Source of the DNA: Argentina anserina
Lineage: Eukaryota > Streptophyta > Magnoliopsida > Rosales > Rosaceae
Length of the DNA stretch: 64,000 nt
Reading direction: 5' to 3'
Assembly: GCF_933775445.1 (NCBI RefSeq)
Contig: NC_065874.1
Coordinates: 32,620,501 to 32,684,500 of the forward strand
Every line of letters starts with the position of its first letter. Within the stretch, counting starts at the first letter, position 1. A program made the position numbers and the translations under genes. Positions 1 to 11,374 of the stretch are shown piece by piece. The notes beneath the pieces are model-generated. The model worked only from the letters and a program-made list of their open reading frames with translations, was not told the DNA's origin and did no database searches.

Positions 1-907
1 GTGATCCATTGAGGACAATCGCTAGAGATACTCACTTAACACAAACCATAATCAAATTAATCCAACTCAAAGCAAAACCAAATCGAACAAGAGTGGCCTC
101 AAGAAAATCTCATTCAACTCGATCATAAGCATTATTTATGTCAAGTTTGAGTCCAAACTCATTCTTCTCCCCACCCTTCTTCAACATGAGATAATGATAA
201 CCCTCATGAGCAAGTAGAATATTATCTCGTATTAACTGCTCTGAAACAAAAGCATTATGGTTTGGGGAGATCATAGAAGAGAGGATAGGCTTCAGTCGGT
301 TTGCCAACAACTTAGACAAAATCTTGTAAGAGTTGTTACACATGCTAATAGGCCGAAAATGTGTTGTTCTCTCCGGATTAAGAATCTTAGGAATCATGAC
401 CACATGAGTTCTATTAATTTCACGGAGTTGTAAGAGACTAGCGTGGAAATCTCTAGAAGTAGCTACCACCACGTCATTAACAATGCTCCAGTACTTGTGA
501 TAGAATAAACCGGGAAAGCCATCTGGACCAGGCGCTTTCAAAGCCCCCAATTGAAAAGTAGCATCCCTCACTTCCTCCGTAGAAAAAGGCTGGCTAAGGT
601 CATTGTTCATCTCCATAGAAATAATTTTGTTCACACCGAGAGAACCACCCCAATCTCTATCCCCTAAACTAGTAAATAACTTTTTGAACTGCTCTTCAAA
701 CTCACAACGAATTTGAGCTTCCCCAAAAATCCAACAGTCTTCATCATTTTTAATCTTCAAAATTATATTCATTTGTCTGCGATGAATAGTAGAAAGATGG
801 AAGAATCTCGTATTGGAATCCCCTGCCTTTAACCATTTCACCCGAGACCTTTGATGCCAATATTTTTCCTCCAAATCCCAAAGAGCCCCCAGCCTACTAG
901 TTAACAC
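1..907 (-). pseudogene. LINE ORF2, reverse transcriptase part (broken)
   Basis: The longest open stretch (907-110) reads as the N-terminal half of a plant LINE reverse transcriptase. It carries the linker motif WLKAGDSNTRFFH, then KAPGPDGFPGLFY, then RPISMCNNSYKILSKLLANR, and ends with LKLDINNAYDRVE, which holds the first catalytic Asp. The Trp expected next is a TGA stop (112-110). The same frame then continues through recognisable RT sequence (ATLVRFGFALSWINLIM), meets a second stop near position 31-33, and reads VLNGS at the edge. The catalytic YADD-type box would lie outside the window. Upstream, 1189-974 is the EN-RT linker in another frame. Confidence 0.88.
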
Positions 908-1225
908 TCACTGCTCCTCAGAAGACTCGAAAGAGTCACTAGATTGTAGCTCCTCCAATCTATAAAGGCACTGTTAGATCTCTCCTTTGTTGCAATGAGG
1001 GAAACAATTCTTGCTCCATCTCCGAAGACTAGTACGGCTGGCTGCCAGATTCGTATTCCACTGATTAATACTAGCCAAACAATTAGTAGGGCCCCAACAG
1101 TCCTTAATAATGGTCTTGGGCTCCTCCTCCTTGGCCCAAGTTGCCTCAAACCGGAACGTGGATCGACGTCTAACATGGGCCCCCAACAATAAGAATGATT
1201 GAATTATGGTCGGACCCGATTCTTG

Positions 1226-1877
1226 CTAAATGAGTAAGTGAAAATTGGGCCAACGAATAATCCAACTTTCGTTGAGAAGACAACGATCTAACCGTTCTTG
1301 TAGAACAATAATCCCATTTTCCTTTCGGATCCATGTAAAACTTGACCCCTTATAACCAATATCAAGAAGAGAATTTGAGTCCATAAAATTCCGAAGGAAA
1401 CAGTGATGATGTGGTACCCATCTAGTACCACCCTCTCTCTCAAAAGAGTTCACAATCTCGTTCATATCCCCAATAAACACCCAGGGGACAGAACTCTCAT
1501 GATCAAAATCCATCCAAGCCTCCCAAAAGTCAGCCTTATTTTCATCATAGGGTGGACCATAGACCCAAGTACACCTCACACCAGTAGAAGACCCATGAGA
1601 GATAACTAATGTATTAATAAAATACTTAGAGAAACCAGTGATGTCAACCTTGTAATCAGACTTCCACCAAAGGCATAATCCACCAGCAGTATCAATAGGC
1701 GAAATTGTGTAACTATTACAAAAGTCCAAGCTCTTCTTAATAGATTCAACATAGTCATCTTTCTCGTGCGTTTTCGAGAGATATAATATCAGGGTCATGG
1801 GAACCAATGATCTCTCGAAGAGTTTGAACTGTCAAGTTCGTTCCTAGACCTTGACAGTTCCATGAAAGAAGACTCAT
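1226..1877 (-). pseudogene. LINE ORF2, endonuclease part (broken)
   Basis: The reading begins at an ATG at 1877-1875 with LSWNCQGLGTNLTV, the usual opening of the endonuclease/exonuclease/phosphatase fold in plant LINEs. It loses frame near 1760-1800, and the rest is open from there to 1226. Visible motifs are VYGPPYDENKADFWE, PWVFIGDMNEIVNSFEREGG (GDMN metal/phosphate site) and GYKGSSFTWIRK. The enzyme would nick target DNA for target-primed reverse transcription. One frameshift near the start and loss of frame into the RT linker make it non-functional. Confidence 0.87.
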
Positions 1878-3840
1878 TGAGAACTTGCAGCTGTTGATGG
1901 CCAACCGCCACGACCAAGAGGGGTGGTTAGTTCCTCCTTACCTTCACTCCCACTACCCGCGACAAGGGCATCACCATTAGCAAAAACATCCCCATTGGTA
2001 ACCTTTCCACTGCCTCTCCCTTTACCTATGCGTCCTCCCCCTCTTCCATGACCTGTTGTAGCTAAGAGGCAAAGAGTAGGACCAGGAGTCGACATATACC
2101 GCTTTGGAGTTCTCAACTCACCAACACCATCCAACTTCACTTTTGGCTTGCGCTTACGCTTTGGACGACTAGACTCAGTACTTGTTGTGGGTAGGGAAGT
2201 CTCAGATAACTTCAGAAATAGTGGTAGAAGGCTTACTTCGAATCAAACCTGGCTCTCTTTATGATAAATCACCATTCAATACAACTGGTATAGGGAAAAA
2301 AGAGTTATTATTGAAATAATCTGACCTGTACTCAAAAGCCCACGAAAGGATAACTTCAAGATCAGCTCAACTGCCCTGTTTTAAGCAAATCCCATTAAAG
2401 GCCCTAGTGAGACTCTCATTCCGAAAAAGGGCACCATGAGCATTTGGGTCAAACCTAATCGGTCCTTCAATGGGTGGGGTAGGTTAGGAATCACAACGGT
2501 AGTAACTAGAGTCTTACCACATGACCTCTTACTTTTCGCTGACTCATCCCCTTCAATAGTTAAAGAGTGTGCCCGCTCACTCGTATTTCCCGGCACACTG
2601 TCCCAGACCCTCCGTTTTGAAATTGGCTCACGTGACATATCCGCATTCCAGCAAAAGATACCGAAACTAGGAACATACGGGAACTCCACCGGAAAAGCAG
2701 GTTGAGTCAAACTCGGCCTATCCGAAGCTTCAGCAACAAGATTACGACCATATACCACACCCAACTGAATCACAAGGGGATGAATGGTGTACATGCAGCT
2801 AAGTTGTTGATGTCCCAGCTGACCACACTTGTACAACAATATATTTTAAAGCTATAACCCAATCGCAACTACATAACAACAATCTATTTTAAAGCTATAA
2901 CCAAATCGCTAACAATACTTAAGTTACTAAACTAAAGCCCTTGAATATCCTGTTCATGCATTTCGCCCCGAATGCATGAACTCACTTTCTGCATGGTGTT
3001 CAATAGCGTAGTAGAAGCCTAACAAGGAATCATTCTTAAATAAAAGCGAGACTAATACATGCATCTCGCGCATACGCGCACATACACGCACCCGCACGCA
3101 TGTAGTTAACAACATATCGTTCGGGTTTCTGTTAGGAAGCCCTCACTTGTTGCTGCTTAGGAGGAACAACATGTCACAGTCCCCGCTGAAGCGGGAACTG
3201 GACCGAGCTGCAGCAAAACGAGGAGACAATCAGTGAAGGCTTCCATCAGAAGCCACAACGGACGCCTAGTAGTGAGGAGTAGCTCATATTTCAAATGCAT
3301 CTTCTTAGGAAGGAGATGTTTCCTTAACAGATTGATAAAAGTGACAAGGGGACGAGAAGTATCAAAATCAATCTTGAGTCTCATATACCCCTTGTTTCCA
3401 ACCTTCTCTGGATCTTCCACTTCCAGTACAACACCAATCATCTCCCCCAATTTTTGATCATTAGCCACCTTCAACTGTTCAAAAGGGATGTTAGAAGCCT
3501 GAATTCAGAATGTTGCCCGGTGGTTATCAATCTCCTCAATAGATAATGAGCACGGCCAATGCCTTATAGAGAAACACATCCCTCTCACATCCCAAGGGCA
3601 GTCATCTAGTAACTTGGCTGCCAACTTCTCAGACTCAACCGTGATAGAATATGTATTCTTTTTCACTTTAATGATCCAGATCTGGCCAAGGGCCTTCCAC
3701 ATGTTTAGTAGAGTAGCCTTAGTACCGCCTAGACTGGGTTCCTCATATGTAATGAGCGTGCCCAATAGATATATCCCCTGCTCAATATCAAGAAAATCAG
3801 CACTTTCTTCAAAGATGCACGACATCGCTTCAATAATACC
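1874..3840 (-). pseudogene. LINE ORF1, DUF4283/zinc-knuckle gag-like protein (broken)
   Basis: Several pieces in different frames form the nucleic-acid-binding ORF1 of a plant LINE. The segment 3825-3505 has the DUF4283 pattern (PWDVRGMCFSIRHWPCSLSIEEI). The segment 3474-3157 continues with GEMIGVVLEVEDPEKVG and LKYELL. The segment 2839-2381 begins at a zinc-knuckle remnant (CGQLGHQQLSC). The segment 2140-1874 is a basic Gly/Arg-rich tail that overlaps the start of ORF2 by a few bases. Frame changes between the blocks mean no full protein is made. Confidence 0.75.
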
Positions 3841-3966
3841 CTCATCTTCATAAGGGATCTCATCTTGTGTGTGAACTGGAAGCCAAGATTGTTCTCCTCA
3901 GTGGTAGCAGAGAGGACACAACAAATAGAGTGGCAGTAGAAGCAAAGGGAGGAGCGACGTTAGTAA

Positions 3967-4600
3967 ATGGAGCAACAACGTAAGTTAGTAGAGCAGTTGC
4001 AATTGAAAGGTCTCAAGGTCAAGAATTATTTGTTTCTAGCCATAGTTCGGAAAATTATGAAGACTATCCTTGTCAAGGATACGTCTAAAAAAATTTTGGA
4101 TTCTATGAAGCTCAAATATCAAGGAACCGTCAAGGTGCATAGAGCACAAAGACAAGCTCTAAGAAAGGAGTTTGAGGTTTTGGAGATGAAGGTAAGAGAA
4201 ATGGTTGATGATTATTTTGCTCGTACTTTGACAATTGCCATAAAATGAAAAGTCATAGGGAAACAATGGCACAAGTGGTGATAATTGAGAAAATCCTACG
4301 TTCGTTGACATCAAAATTTGACTATGTCATTTGTTTTGTGGAAGAATCAAATTATTTGGACACTTTAACAATCGACGAGTTGCAAAGTAGCATGCTGGTA
4401 CATGAGCAAAGGATGAATGGGCATGAGAAAGAAGAGCAAGTTCTCAAAGTCTCGGTTGAAGATAAACTTAGAGGAAGAGGTAGAGGACATGGAGCTTTTA
4501 GAGGCAGAGGATGAGGTGGAGGTAGGCATAGTTTCAACAAAGCTATTGTGGAGTGTTTCAAATGTCATAAGCTTGGACACTTTCAATATGAATTTCCAAG
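3967..4600 (+). pseudogene. Copia gag (UBN2) and zinc knuckle, broken
   Basis: The ORF at 3967-4248 matches the middle of a copia gag (AQRQALRKEFEVLEMKVREM, then DYFARTLTIA). The frame shifts at about 4245 and continues with SLTSKFDYVICFVEESNYLD and the basic RGRGRGHGAF tail to about 4514. The CCHC knuckle follows in a third frame at 4553-4597 (CFKCHKLGHFQYEF), where the last Cys has become Phe. The N-terminal part normally found in copia gag is absent, which suggests truncation. Confidence 0.85.
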
Positions 4601-4628
4601 TTGGAATAAGGAAGTCAATTATGCATAA

Positions 4629-4925
4629 TTGGATGAGAAAGAAGAATTACTTTTGATGGTCTATGTGGAGATCCATGAAGCAAAACGTGAAGAGGCATGG
4701 TTCCTTAATTTGGGGTGCTCAAATCACATGTGTGGAGATAAATCTATGTTTAATGAGTTGAATGAAAGTTTTAGACATATGGTGAAGCTTGGGAATAATA
4801 CTAGAATGCAGGTGGTTGGAAAAGGAAGTATGAAGCTGAATCTGAGTGAAATTAATCATGTCATTAGGGAGGTGTTTTATGTTCTAGAACTCAAAAATAA
4901 TCTCTTGAGTATAGGCCAACTATAA
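4629..4925 (+). pseudogene. Copia protease remnant
   Basis: This open stretch reads WFLNLGCSNHMCGDKSMF, then VKLGNNTRMQVVGKGSMKL, then VLELKNNLLSIGQL, which is the copia aspartic protease region and its linker. The family active site is DSG; here that position reads NLG, so the catalytic Asp is lost by substitution. A stop at 4923-4925 ends the piece, but homologous sequence carries on. Confidence 0.85.
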
Positions 4926-5059
4926 GAAAGAGGCTTAGTTATCTTGATTCAATCCGAAATGTGCAGAATATATCATCTACACAAGGGTTTGATAATCAAA
5001 ACCAATATGACAACAAACAAAATGTTTATGTGGTTGGCTCAGTCACATATGAAGAAGGA

Positions 5060-5700
5060 GTCATGTTTTCAAACCACTACACAAGACCTATCACATTTAT
5101 AGCATCTTAGGTATGCTCATCTCAGTCAAAAAGGTCTGAAAACTTTGCAATCCAATAAGATAGTTCAAGGCTTACCACAACTATTAACTTCCACAGTGGT
5201 TTGTGTAGATTGTCTTAAAGGGAAGTAACATCGTGATTCAATTCCAAAGAAAAGTCAGTGGAGAGCAACAGAGAAACTACAATTGATTCATGCAGACATT
5301 TGTGGGCCTATTCCTCTAACATCAAATAGTCATAAGAGGTACTCTTTATGTTTTATAGATGACTATTCTAGAAAAGCATGGATTTATTTCTTGGTACAAA
5401 AGTCAGAAGTTTTGCAGTACTTTAAGTGCATTAAGAATCTTATGGAGAAAGAAACTGGTTTGCGTGTTAAATGTCTATGCACTGATAGAGGATGAGAGTT
5501 TAATTTTGTGGAATTCAATGAGTTCTGCAAGAAGTGTGGAATAAAGAGGCAATTAACCATAGCTTACACTCGTCAACAAAATGGAGTGGCATAGAGGAAG
5601 AATAGGATGATGGTGAACATAGTAAGATCAATGCTTTCAAAAAAGAAAATTCCAAAAAAAATTTGGGCGGAGGCGGTGAATTGGACTATGTATGTGTTGA
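5060..5700 (+). pseudogene. Copia GAG-pre-integrase and integrase core remnant
   Basis: The region 5085-5230 carries the pre-integrase zinc region (LRYAHLSQKGLKTL and a VCVDCLKG-like segment). The segment 5283-5495 is the integrase core, with HADICGPIP (first catalytic Asp), SLCFIDDYSRKAWIYFL (second Asp region) and LCTDRG. A TGA interrupts the latter, and the following EFN, YTRQQNGVA and RNRMMVNI motifs continue in the same general direction to about 5700. Several in-frame stops are present. Confidence 0.85.
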
Positions 5701-5786
5701 ATAGGTCTCTAACTGTAGTAGTAGTTAAAAGGATGACACCATAAGACGCTTGGAGTGGGTAAAAGTCATCAGTTGAACATTTTAGG

Positions 5787-7341
5787 GTGTTTGGATGTGT
5801 AGCACATGTTCATTCCTCAGACCTTGTGTACTTTGAAGATGTAGTAAAAAGCTCAAAATGGAGGCTAGCTATAGATGCTGAAATTGAGTCTATTGAGAAG
5901 AATCAGACTTGGGAGCTGACTGAACTTCCATCTGGAGCAAAAAGAATTGGGGTTAAATGGATCTACAAGACTAAGTTAAACGAGCTTGATGAAGTAGACA
6001 AGTATAAGGCACGATTGGTGGCTAAGGGAATTCACAACATGGAGTTGATTATACTGAGGTCTTTGCTCTGGTAGCTAGAATTGATACAGTTAGAATGGTT
6101 ATAACACTTGCAACACAGCGGGGTTGGAAGATTTATCAAATGGATGTCAAATCTGCTTTCTTGCATGGAGCATTGAGTGAGAATGTGTATGTGGATCAAC
6201 CAAGGGGTTATGAGCAGAAGGGAAGTGATCACAAAGTTTATAAGTGGCACAAGGCTTTATACGGTCTAATACAAGCACCACGAGCTTGGTTTAGTCATAT
6301 TGAGTCTTATTTCATTTAAGAAGGGTTTTTAAAAAGTTAGGGTGAGTAGACACTATTCTTTAAGAGGAGCAAAGAAGGTAAAATTCTCATTATAAGTGTT
6401 TACGTAGATGATCTCATTTATACTGGTGATGATGAATTTATGTTAAGAGATTTTAAAAGTTCAATGCAAAAGGAGTTTGATATGTCTGACTTGGGTAAGA
6501 TGAGATTTTTCCTCAGAATTAAAGTGTTGCAAGGCTCTGAGGGGATTTATATATGTCATCGCAAGTATGCTATGGAGGTTTGAAACAATTTGGTCTGGAG
6601 GATAGTAATTTTGTATGCAATCCTATTGTGCCAGGGCACAAGATGGGCAAAGATGAAGGAGGAGTCAAGGTGAATGAGACTTATTTCAAGCAAATGGTGG
6701 GGAGTCTTATGTATACTACATCTACTTGACCATATATGATGTTTTCTGTGAGTCTTATTAGTCGGTTCATGTCGAAGCCAATTGAGTTGCATTTTTAAGT
6801 AGCTAAAATAGCTCTAAGGTATCTAAAAGGAACTATTAATTATGGAATATTGTACAAGAAAGGAGGAGCTGAAGAATTGATGGCTTTCACGGATAGTGAT
6901 TATGTCGGTGATATTGAAGACAAGAAGAGCACTTCTGGATATGTGTTTTTAATGAATGGTGTTGTTGTTGCTTGGTCTTTGAGGAAACAGCCTATAGTCA
7001 CGCTTTCAATAAGAATTTGTGGCTGATGCAGCTTGTGCATGTCAAGCAGTCTGGATGAGGAGAATCTTAAAGGAGTTGGGGTATACACAAGAACAACTGT
7101 GATGTGTGATAATAGTTCAACTATTAAGTTATCCAAAAATCCAGTTTTGCATGGACGAAGTAAGCATATTGATGTGCAGTTTCATTTTCTGCGTGATCTT
7201 ACAAAGGATGGAGCTATTGACATGGTATATTGTGGGACACATAATCAGATTGCAGATTTGTTAACTAAGCCATTGAAACTGGATACTTTCAAGAAGTTTT
7301 GTGAGCAGCTAGGAGTTTGTGAAGTGCCTGGGATAAACTAA
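5787..7341 (+). pseudogene. Copia reverse transcriptase and RNase H remnant
   Basis: The RT begins at about 5830 with WRLAIDAEIESIEKNQTWEL and GVKWIYKTKLNE. After a frame break it continues at 6095-6319 with YQMDVKSAFLHGALSENVYV and LYGLIQAPRAW. The catalytic YVDD box is intact in sequence at about 6397-6417 (VYVDDLI), although the surrounding frame has stops. RNase H lies at about 6860-7341, ending with SKHIDVQFHFLRDLTKDG and GTHNQIADLLTKPLKLDTF. At least three frame breaks or stops lie between 5787 and 7341, so no active enzyme is made. Confidence 0.9.
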
Positions 7342-7400
7342 CAACTCACTAACAATGAGTTGTTAGTTTAAAAGAGGGATTGTTGAGTTATTTGCTTGTT

Positions 7401-9880
7401 GTTAGGTACTCAGTCTTTGCTTTTGTTTAATAATTCCTAGTCTTTAGGATTAGATAGGACTGTTAGTGATCACCAGCTGCTATTTTTGGTCAAGAAAATA
7501 AAGGATGAAAACTGAGGCCATACTCGTTTTCCCATGAGAAAATATATTTAGAGCGAGCCCTGTGCTCGATCAAAATACGTACTAAGCATGAGAAATTCAA
7601 ACGATGATCTTCAGTTTTGCCAGAATATATTTTGTTACTGATAAGTCTACAAAATACCAAATATAGTGAAAAAAGAATCTCCCATTTGATTGATTCTTGT
7701 TCTTTTTCATGCAAAATTAATTCTTGAAATTATATGATCGTAACTCGTAAGCACATGCTTTTCACTTCATTGGCGAACTAGCTAGGTCGATCGGGAATAT
7801 ATAATAGTGGCCTCTCTTTTCTTACAAAGTGAAGCTCTCTCTTGAGTGAATCCCAGATATAAATCATTTTTGTAGATATAGAGCTTTCCTGAGGTATTTT
7901 ATTACACATTTAGAACATCCTTGTTCATCAAGTATAAAATCATACAAGAAACAATTATGTATTCTGATTAATCTAATTTCATATGACTATTAAGTCGCCT
8001 GAAGTACTTGATTTGTATGGATCTTCGTTCATGGCCGGCCATTGCTTTCACTTATAATTTGGTCGGTTGATAATGTGAAAACTCAAATAAAAAAGGTTAG
8101 GCAAGAAAGAAAAATTAAATTCATCAATTAGGGTTGGTGGTTAAGGTCACATGAAAAAAAAACAAATTTTTTAGGGATAAGGAAGCCTGGGATTGAGACA
8201 TGGTGCCCGCGACTTGAATTAATAAAACTTACTTTCGCAACATAATTATGTTTCATCATTACATGTTTAGAAATTATAGATCCTTCAATTAATCTGCTGT
8301 ATCATTGTGAATGTGTAGATAAGAACTGTATTTGATTAGACCTAGCTAGCTAGATATAACAATATGGGCAGATGTTGAAACGAGTTACCCCAAATCATCA
8401 AAAGTTAATTCCTTGATGATTTTCTCATTGAATAGTTTGCCATGATTTCTTGATTATTTCCGTAATCTATAAAGAATGGCCTCATTTTTAACTTCGTACA
8501 AGTTTGCAAAAAAAAAAATGTCACCATTCCATTGTTTGCTCTTTCCTCTCAATTAGTAATTTCGCTCCCTCGTTTTGCTAGGGTGTGGACTCATGATACT
8601 TCTTGTACATCGCTTAGATCGATCATATATACCTATTCGCCGTTGAACATATATAGACAATATAGTGCGATGTGCCAATTTTTTACTATATACGTACGTT
8701 AGTCGCCTTAGTTTCCTAGATACTCGATCACAAGAATATATAGAATCCTAAGTATGAAATTCAAAGTATTTTGCAATTATCAGTCTTGGTTCTTGCATGA
8801 GTAATGACAAGGAATAGATGATTAATTTGAATCTTCAATAGATCTCACATTCATTCCTATAAAAGATATTGTCAACAAAGATGACTAATTTGGCCAAACT
8901 TATCATTAAAAAAGAGAAAGTGTAGATTGAAATCCATCCCAAGTTACTATTATTTGATCTCGAATCATATCCACAAAGTTGAAAAGGTCAATCTACACCA
9001 TCATCAAAATGACCTTTGTGCCTTGGTTCAAACGTAAAAGTCTAGTGTGCATTGTGCAAAGCTTTTTTTTCTTGGTGTTAAAGACAATTCAGTAAGATCA
9101 ACGACATCTTGCATTCGTCCATACTTTTTCGAAAGATAGCTAATTGAGAAACCATATATTCGAGTCAATTTACCCTCTTCATGTGAGCATGCATGATCAC
9201 TCGGTATAGGGGAATGATTACACATGTAGATAATGGGACGTGATCTTCATAGGACGCGCAGATCGATCATCAACCTTGGTATGTTTCTCAGAATTGAGAA
9301 CTCGTCTGCATGCATAAGGAAACGAACAAGTTCCTACGTGAAATGAAAATGTGGGAGAAAGATTATATGTAAGGAAGTTAAAACCTAAAGAACCAACTTT
9401 TCTTCTCAATTCTTTGTACTTGAACTACTTTTCTTTGCGAAAACAAAATGAGGCATTTCAGTTTGAGACTTTGAGAGAAGATAAATTATGTAGGAAGTAA
9501 TAATAGCTCGCGGCTTAAAGTAAACGTTGTATGTTGTTATACACTAAAAAACCCTGCTATCTCAAATACACGTTTTAGAAATTAAGAATAAAGAACAATA
9601 TCCCATGGAAAATGCAATCCACCAAATTTTATTGAAGTCAAATCTCTCGGAAGGTTCCATAGCCGAGGCTGCTTCCTTCCAATCAAGTTTATAATTGAGC
9701 AGACAAAAGTCCCATGCCACCGGAAGAGTCTTTGGTTTATTGCCTTATCTTTTGGTACACTCCAAGCCTTCTATATTCATGCGACTATAGATACAAATAT
9801 CTCAAATAATTCTACGTACCATCAACATCAACTTATGTAAATTTATCCAAAAACTGTTGTCCCTCTGCTCCGCAAAGTCT
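7401..9880. other. AT-rich intergenic DNA, including an undelimited copia 3' LTR
   Basis: This begins with the presumed 3' LTR of the copia element, whose right end I could not place. The remainder is AT-rich DNA with short chance ORFs only. I see no recognisable protein, RNA gene or element with readable ends. Confidence 0.5.
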
Positions 9881-9884
9881 GGAT

Positions 9885-10550
9885 CTAGGGTTTTTGTACA
9901 GGAATTATGGCGGGTCAGCCGGTGGCCTAGCATGGTTGGTTGATGGTGGTGGATCGTGAGATGGTGGTGGATTGAGAGAGGGTGGTGGTTTCAGGGTGTT
10001 GTCCGAGACGTGATTCTGGGTCTGTGGAGATCAATCGGCGGGATGCTATGGTGTTGCTTGGAGGTGCAGATCGGGTTTTTGGTGGGTGGAGCTGGTGTAG
10101 ATGCGGCGGTCTAAGATGGGAAGCAGAGGCGGCGACATCCTACCTAGATTGAATTCGGGTCGGATTTGGCGCTTCGGTGCTAGGCTGATTCCTGAAGGGT
10201 GGTTGCTCCCCTACCACAAACAAGGGCGGTGCGTTCTGGCGGCAACAAGGTGTTTCCGAGGTCCGAGGTCGACGCCGTCTCGGTCGTATTCGAAGCTGTC
10301 TGGAGATTCAGGGAAGGGGACCTGGGCTCGTTTGGGTCTGGGTCTGAGTCAGCTTAGGTGGGTTTGGGCTTTTTGGCCCAGATTTGTTTTTGTCCTATTT
10401 TATAGGTTTCTGGTTTATCGTGTTGTTTGTCGGGCTCGGTGGATTATTGTCCCTCTTCTTTATGAGGGTTTTGGTCAGTATATATGGTAGTCTCTTGCTG
10501 CGTCGCCGGGTGAGTCATGGTTGTGGTGTCGTTTTTAGAGACTATTAACG
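9885..10550. repeat. GC-richer, G/T-skewed patch, repeat-like, identity unknown
   Basis: Base composition changes sharply here from the AT-rich surroundings to a G-rich plus strand with repeated GGTGG/GGATGG-type words (9930-10090). An ORF at 10101-10490 has no recognisable domain and an Arg/Trp-rich, unlikely composition. Patches like this are common as untranslated or internal parts of plant retroelements, but I cannot assign a family. No ends or target-site duplications were found. Confidence 0.35.
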
Positions 10551-11374
10551 TCGATTAATTTTTGTAATAAATATAATGAATATGGTTGTCTATTCATATA
10601 TGTCGGAGGTTTTGGTATATAGTGCTTATTTGAACGAATTTCTTCTTGAGATTGGCCGTGAGAGGTTATTGATTGCATATGAAAATAGCTAAGGTTACAG
10701 TTGAATCCTATCAGTTCTTGTCCACTATAGTAGTTGGTAGTTGGTAGGGAATGGTGTGTGACAGTTAGGTTCACCACCGTTGTCTCTCTCGGATTGTAAT
10801 TTGGTTTATATTCATATAAATATATATATATATTTATTTAGACTTCTTAAAAAATTCATAAATTACAACAATAATCCGATACTTGAAGAATAAATGAATA
10901 ATTATAATGAACAAATATATATGCATGTCAAGAAAAACGGCAGCCTCTTCAACAAGTAGGGGAAGCACTTGCCATTTATCAATCGAAGATTGCAATAAGT
11001 ACCCATTCATCGACTCTATCCTCTTCAATAACGAAACTCATTCATTTGTGGCGTGAAATTCCTGTTGTCACTTGCACATAACTACACATATGAAGACATA
11101 CCTAACAAATAGTTCACGTACGTATATATGGGACATCTATATACTATAGACAAGAGTGAACAAAGTTTGAAGAAACCCGTGAAAAGGGTTAGTATAGCTA
11201 GTAGTAGGAAGTTGCTAACTTTGGTCCCAGCAAAAATGTTAATTTCTTCACTGCCTTCCATGGCTTTAGGTATGGTGGGGAAGCCGTGGGGGCAAAATAT
11301 GAGTGACACCTGATATTTTCATGTTACCAAAAAGACCTATATAATAAAATAGACGACAATCCATAAATCATCCT
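10551..11374. other. AT-rich intergenic DNA
   Basis: Only short chance ORFs are visible. A small AT microsatellite lies at about 10818-10833. No gene or bounded element was seen. Confidence 0.45.

Larger units (their letters stand above)
1..3850 (-). mobile_element. Decayed non-LTR retrotransposon (LINE, L1-like), runs off the left edge
   Basis: Read on the minus strand, the order is a gag-like ORF1 (about 3825-1874), an apurinic-type endonuclease (1877-1226), a linker, and a reverse transcriptase that continues past position 1. This is the standard plant L1-type order. Every module is broken by frameshifts or stops, so the element is dead. No poly-A tail or target-site duplication can be seen, because the 3' end lies outside the window. 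The 5' side at about 3850-3960 abuts a copia element on the other strand. Confidence 0.9.
3967..7400 (+). mobile_element. Decayed Ty1/copia LTR retrotransposon, 5'-truncated
   Basis: The plus strand reads gag (UBN2), zinc knuckle, protease, integrase, reverse transcriptase and RNase H in that order, which is the copia order (integrase before RT). After the RNase H stop (about 7341) there is a purine-rich tract AAAAGAGGGAT at 7370-7380 followed by TGTTGAG at 7381, the expected polypurine tract and start of a 3' LTR. I could not place the far end of that LTR. No 5' LTR or primer-binding site is present before the gag, so the left end is lost at the junction with the LINE. Confidence 0.9.

Noticed and set aside
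10101..10490. 129-codon plus-strand ORF
   Set aside because: Odd Arg/Trp composition, no domain and a G-skewed background; probably chance in a GC-rich repeat patch.
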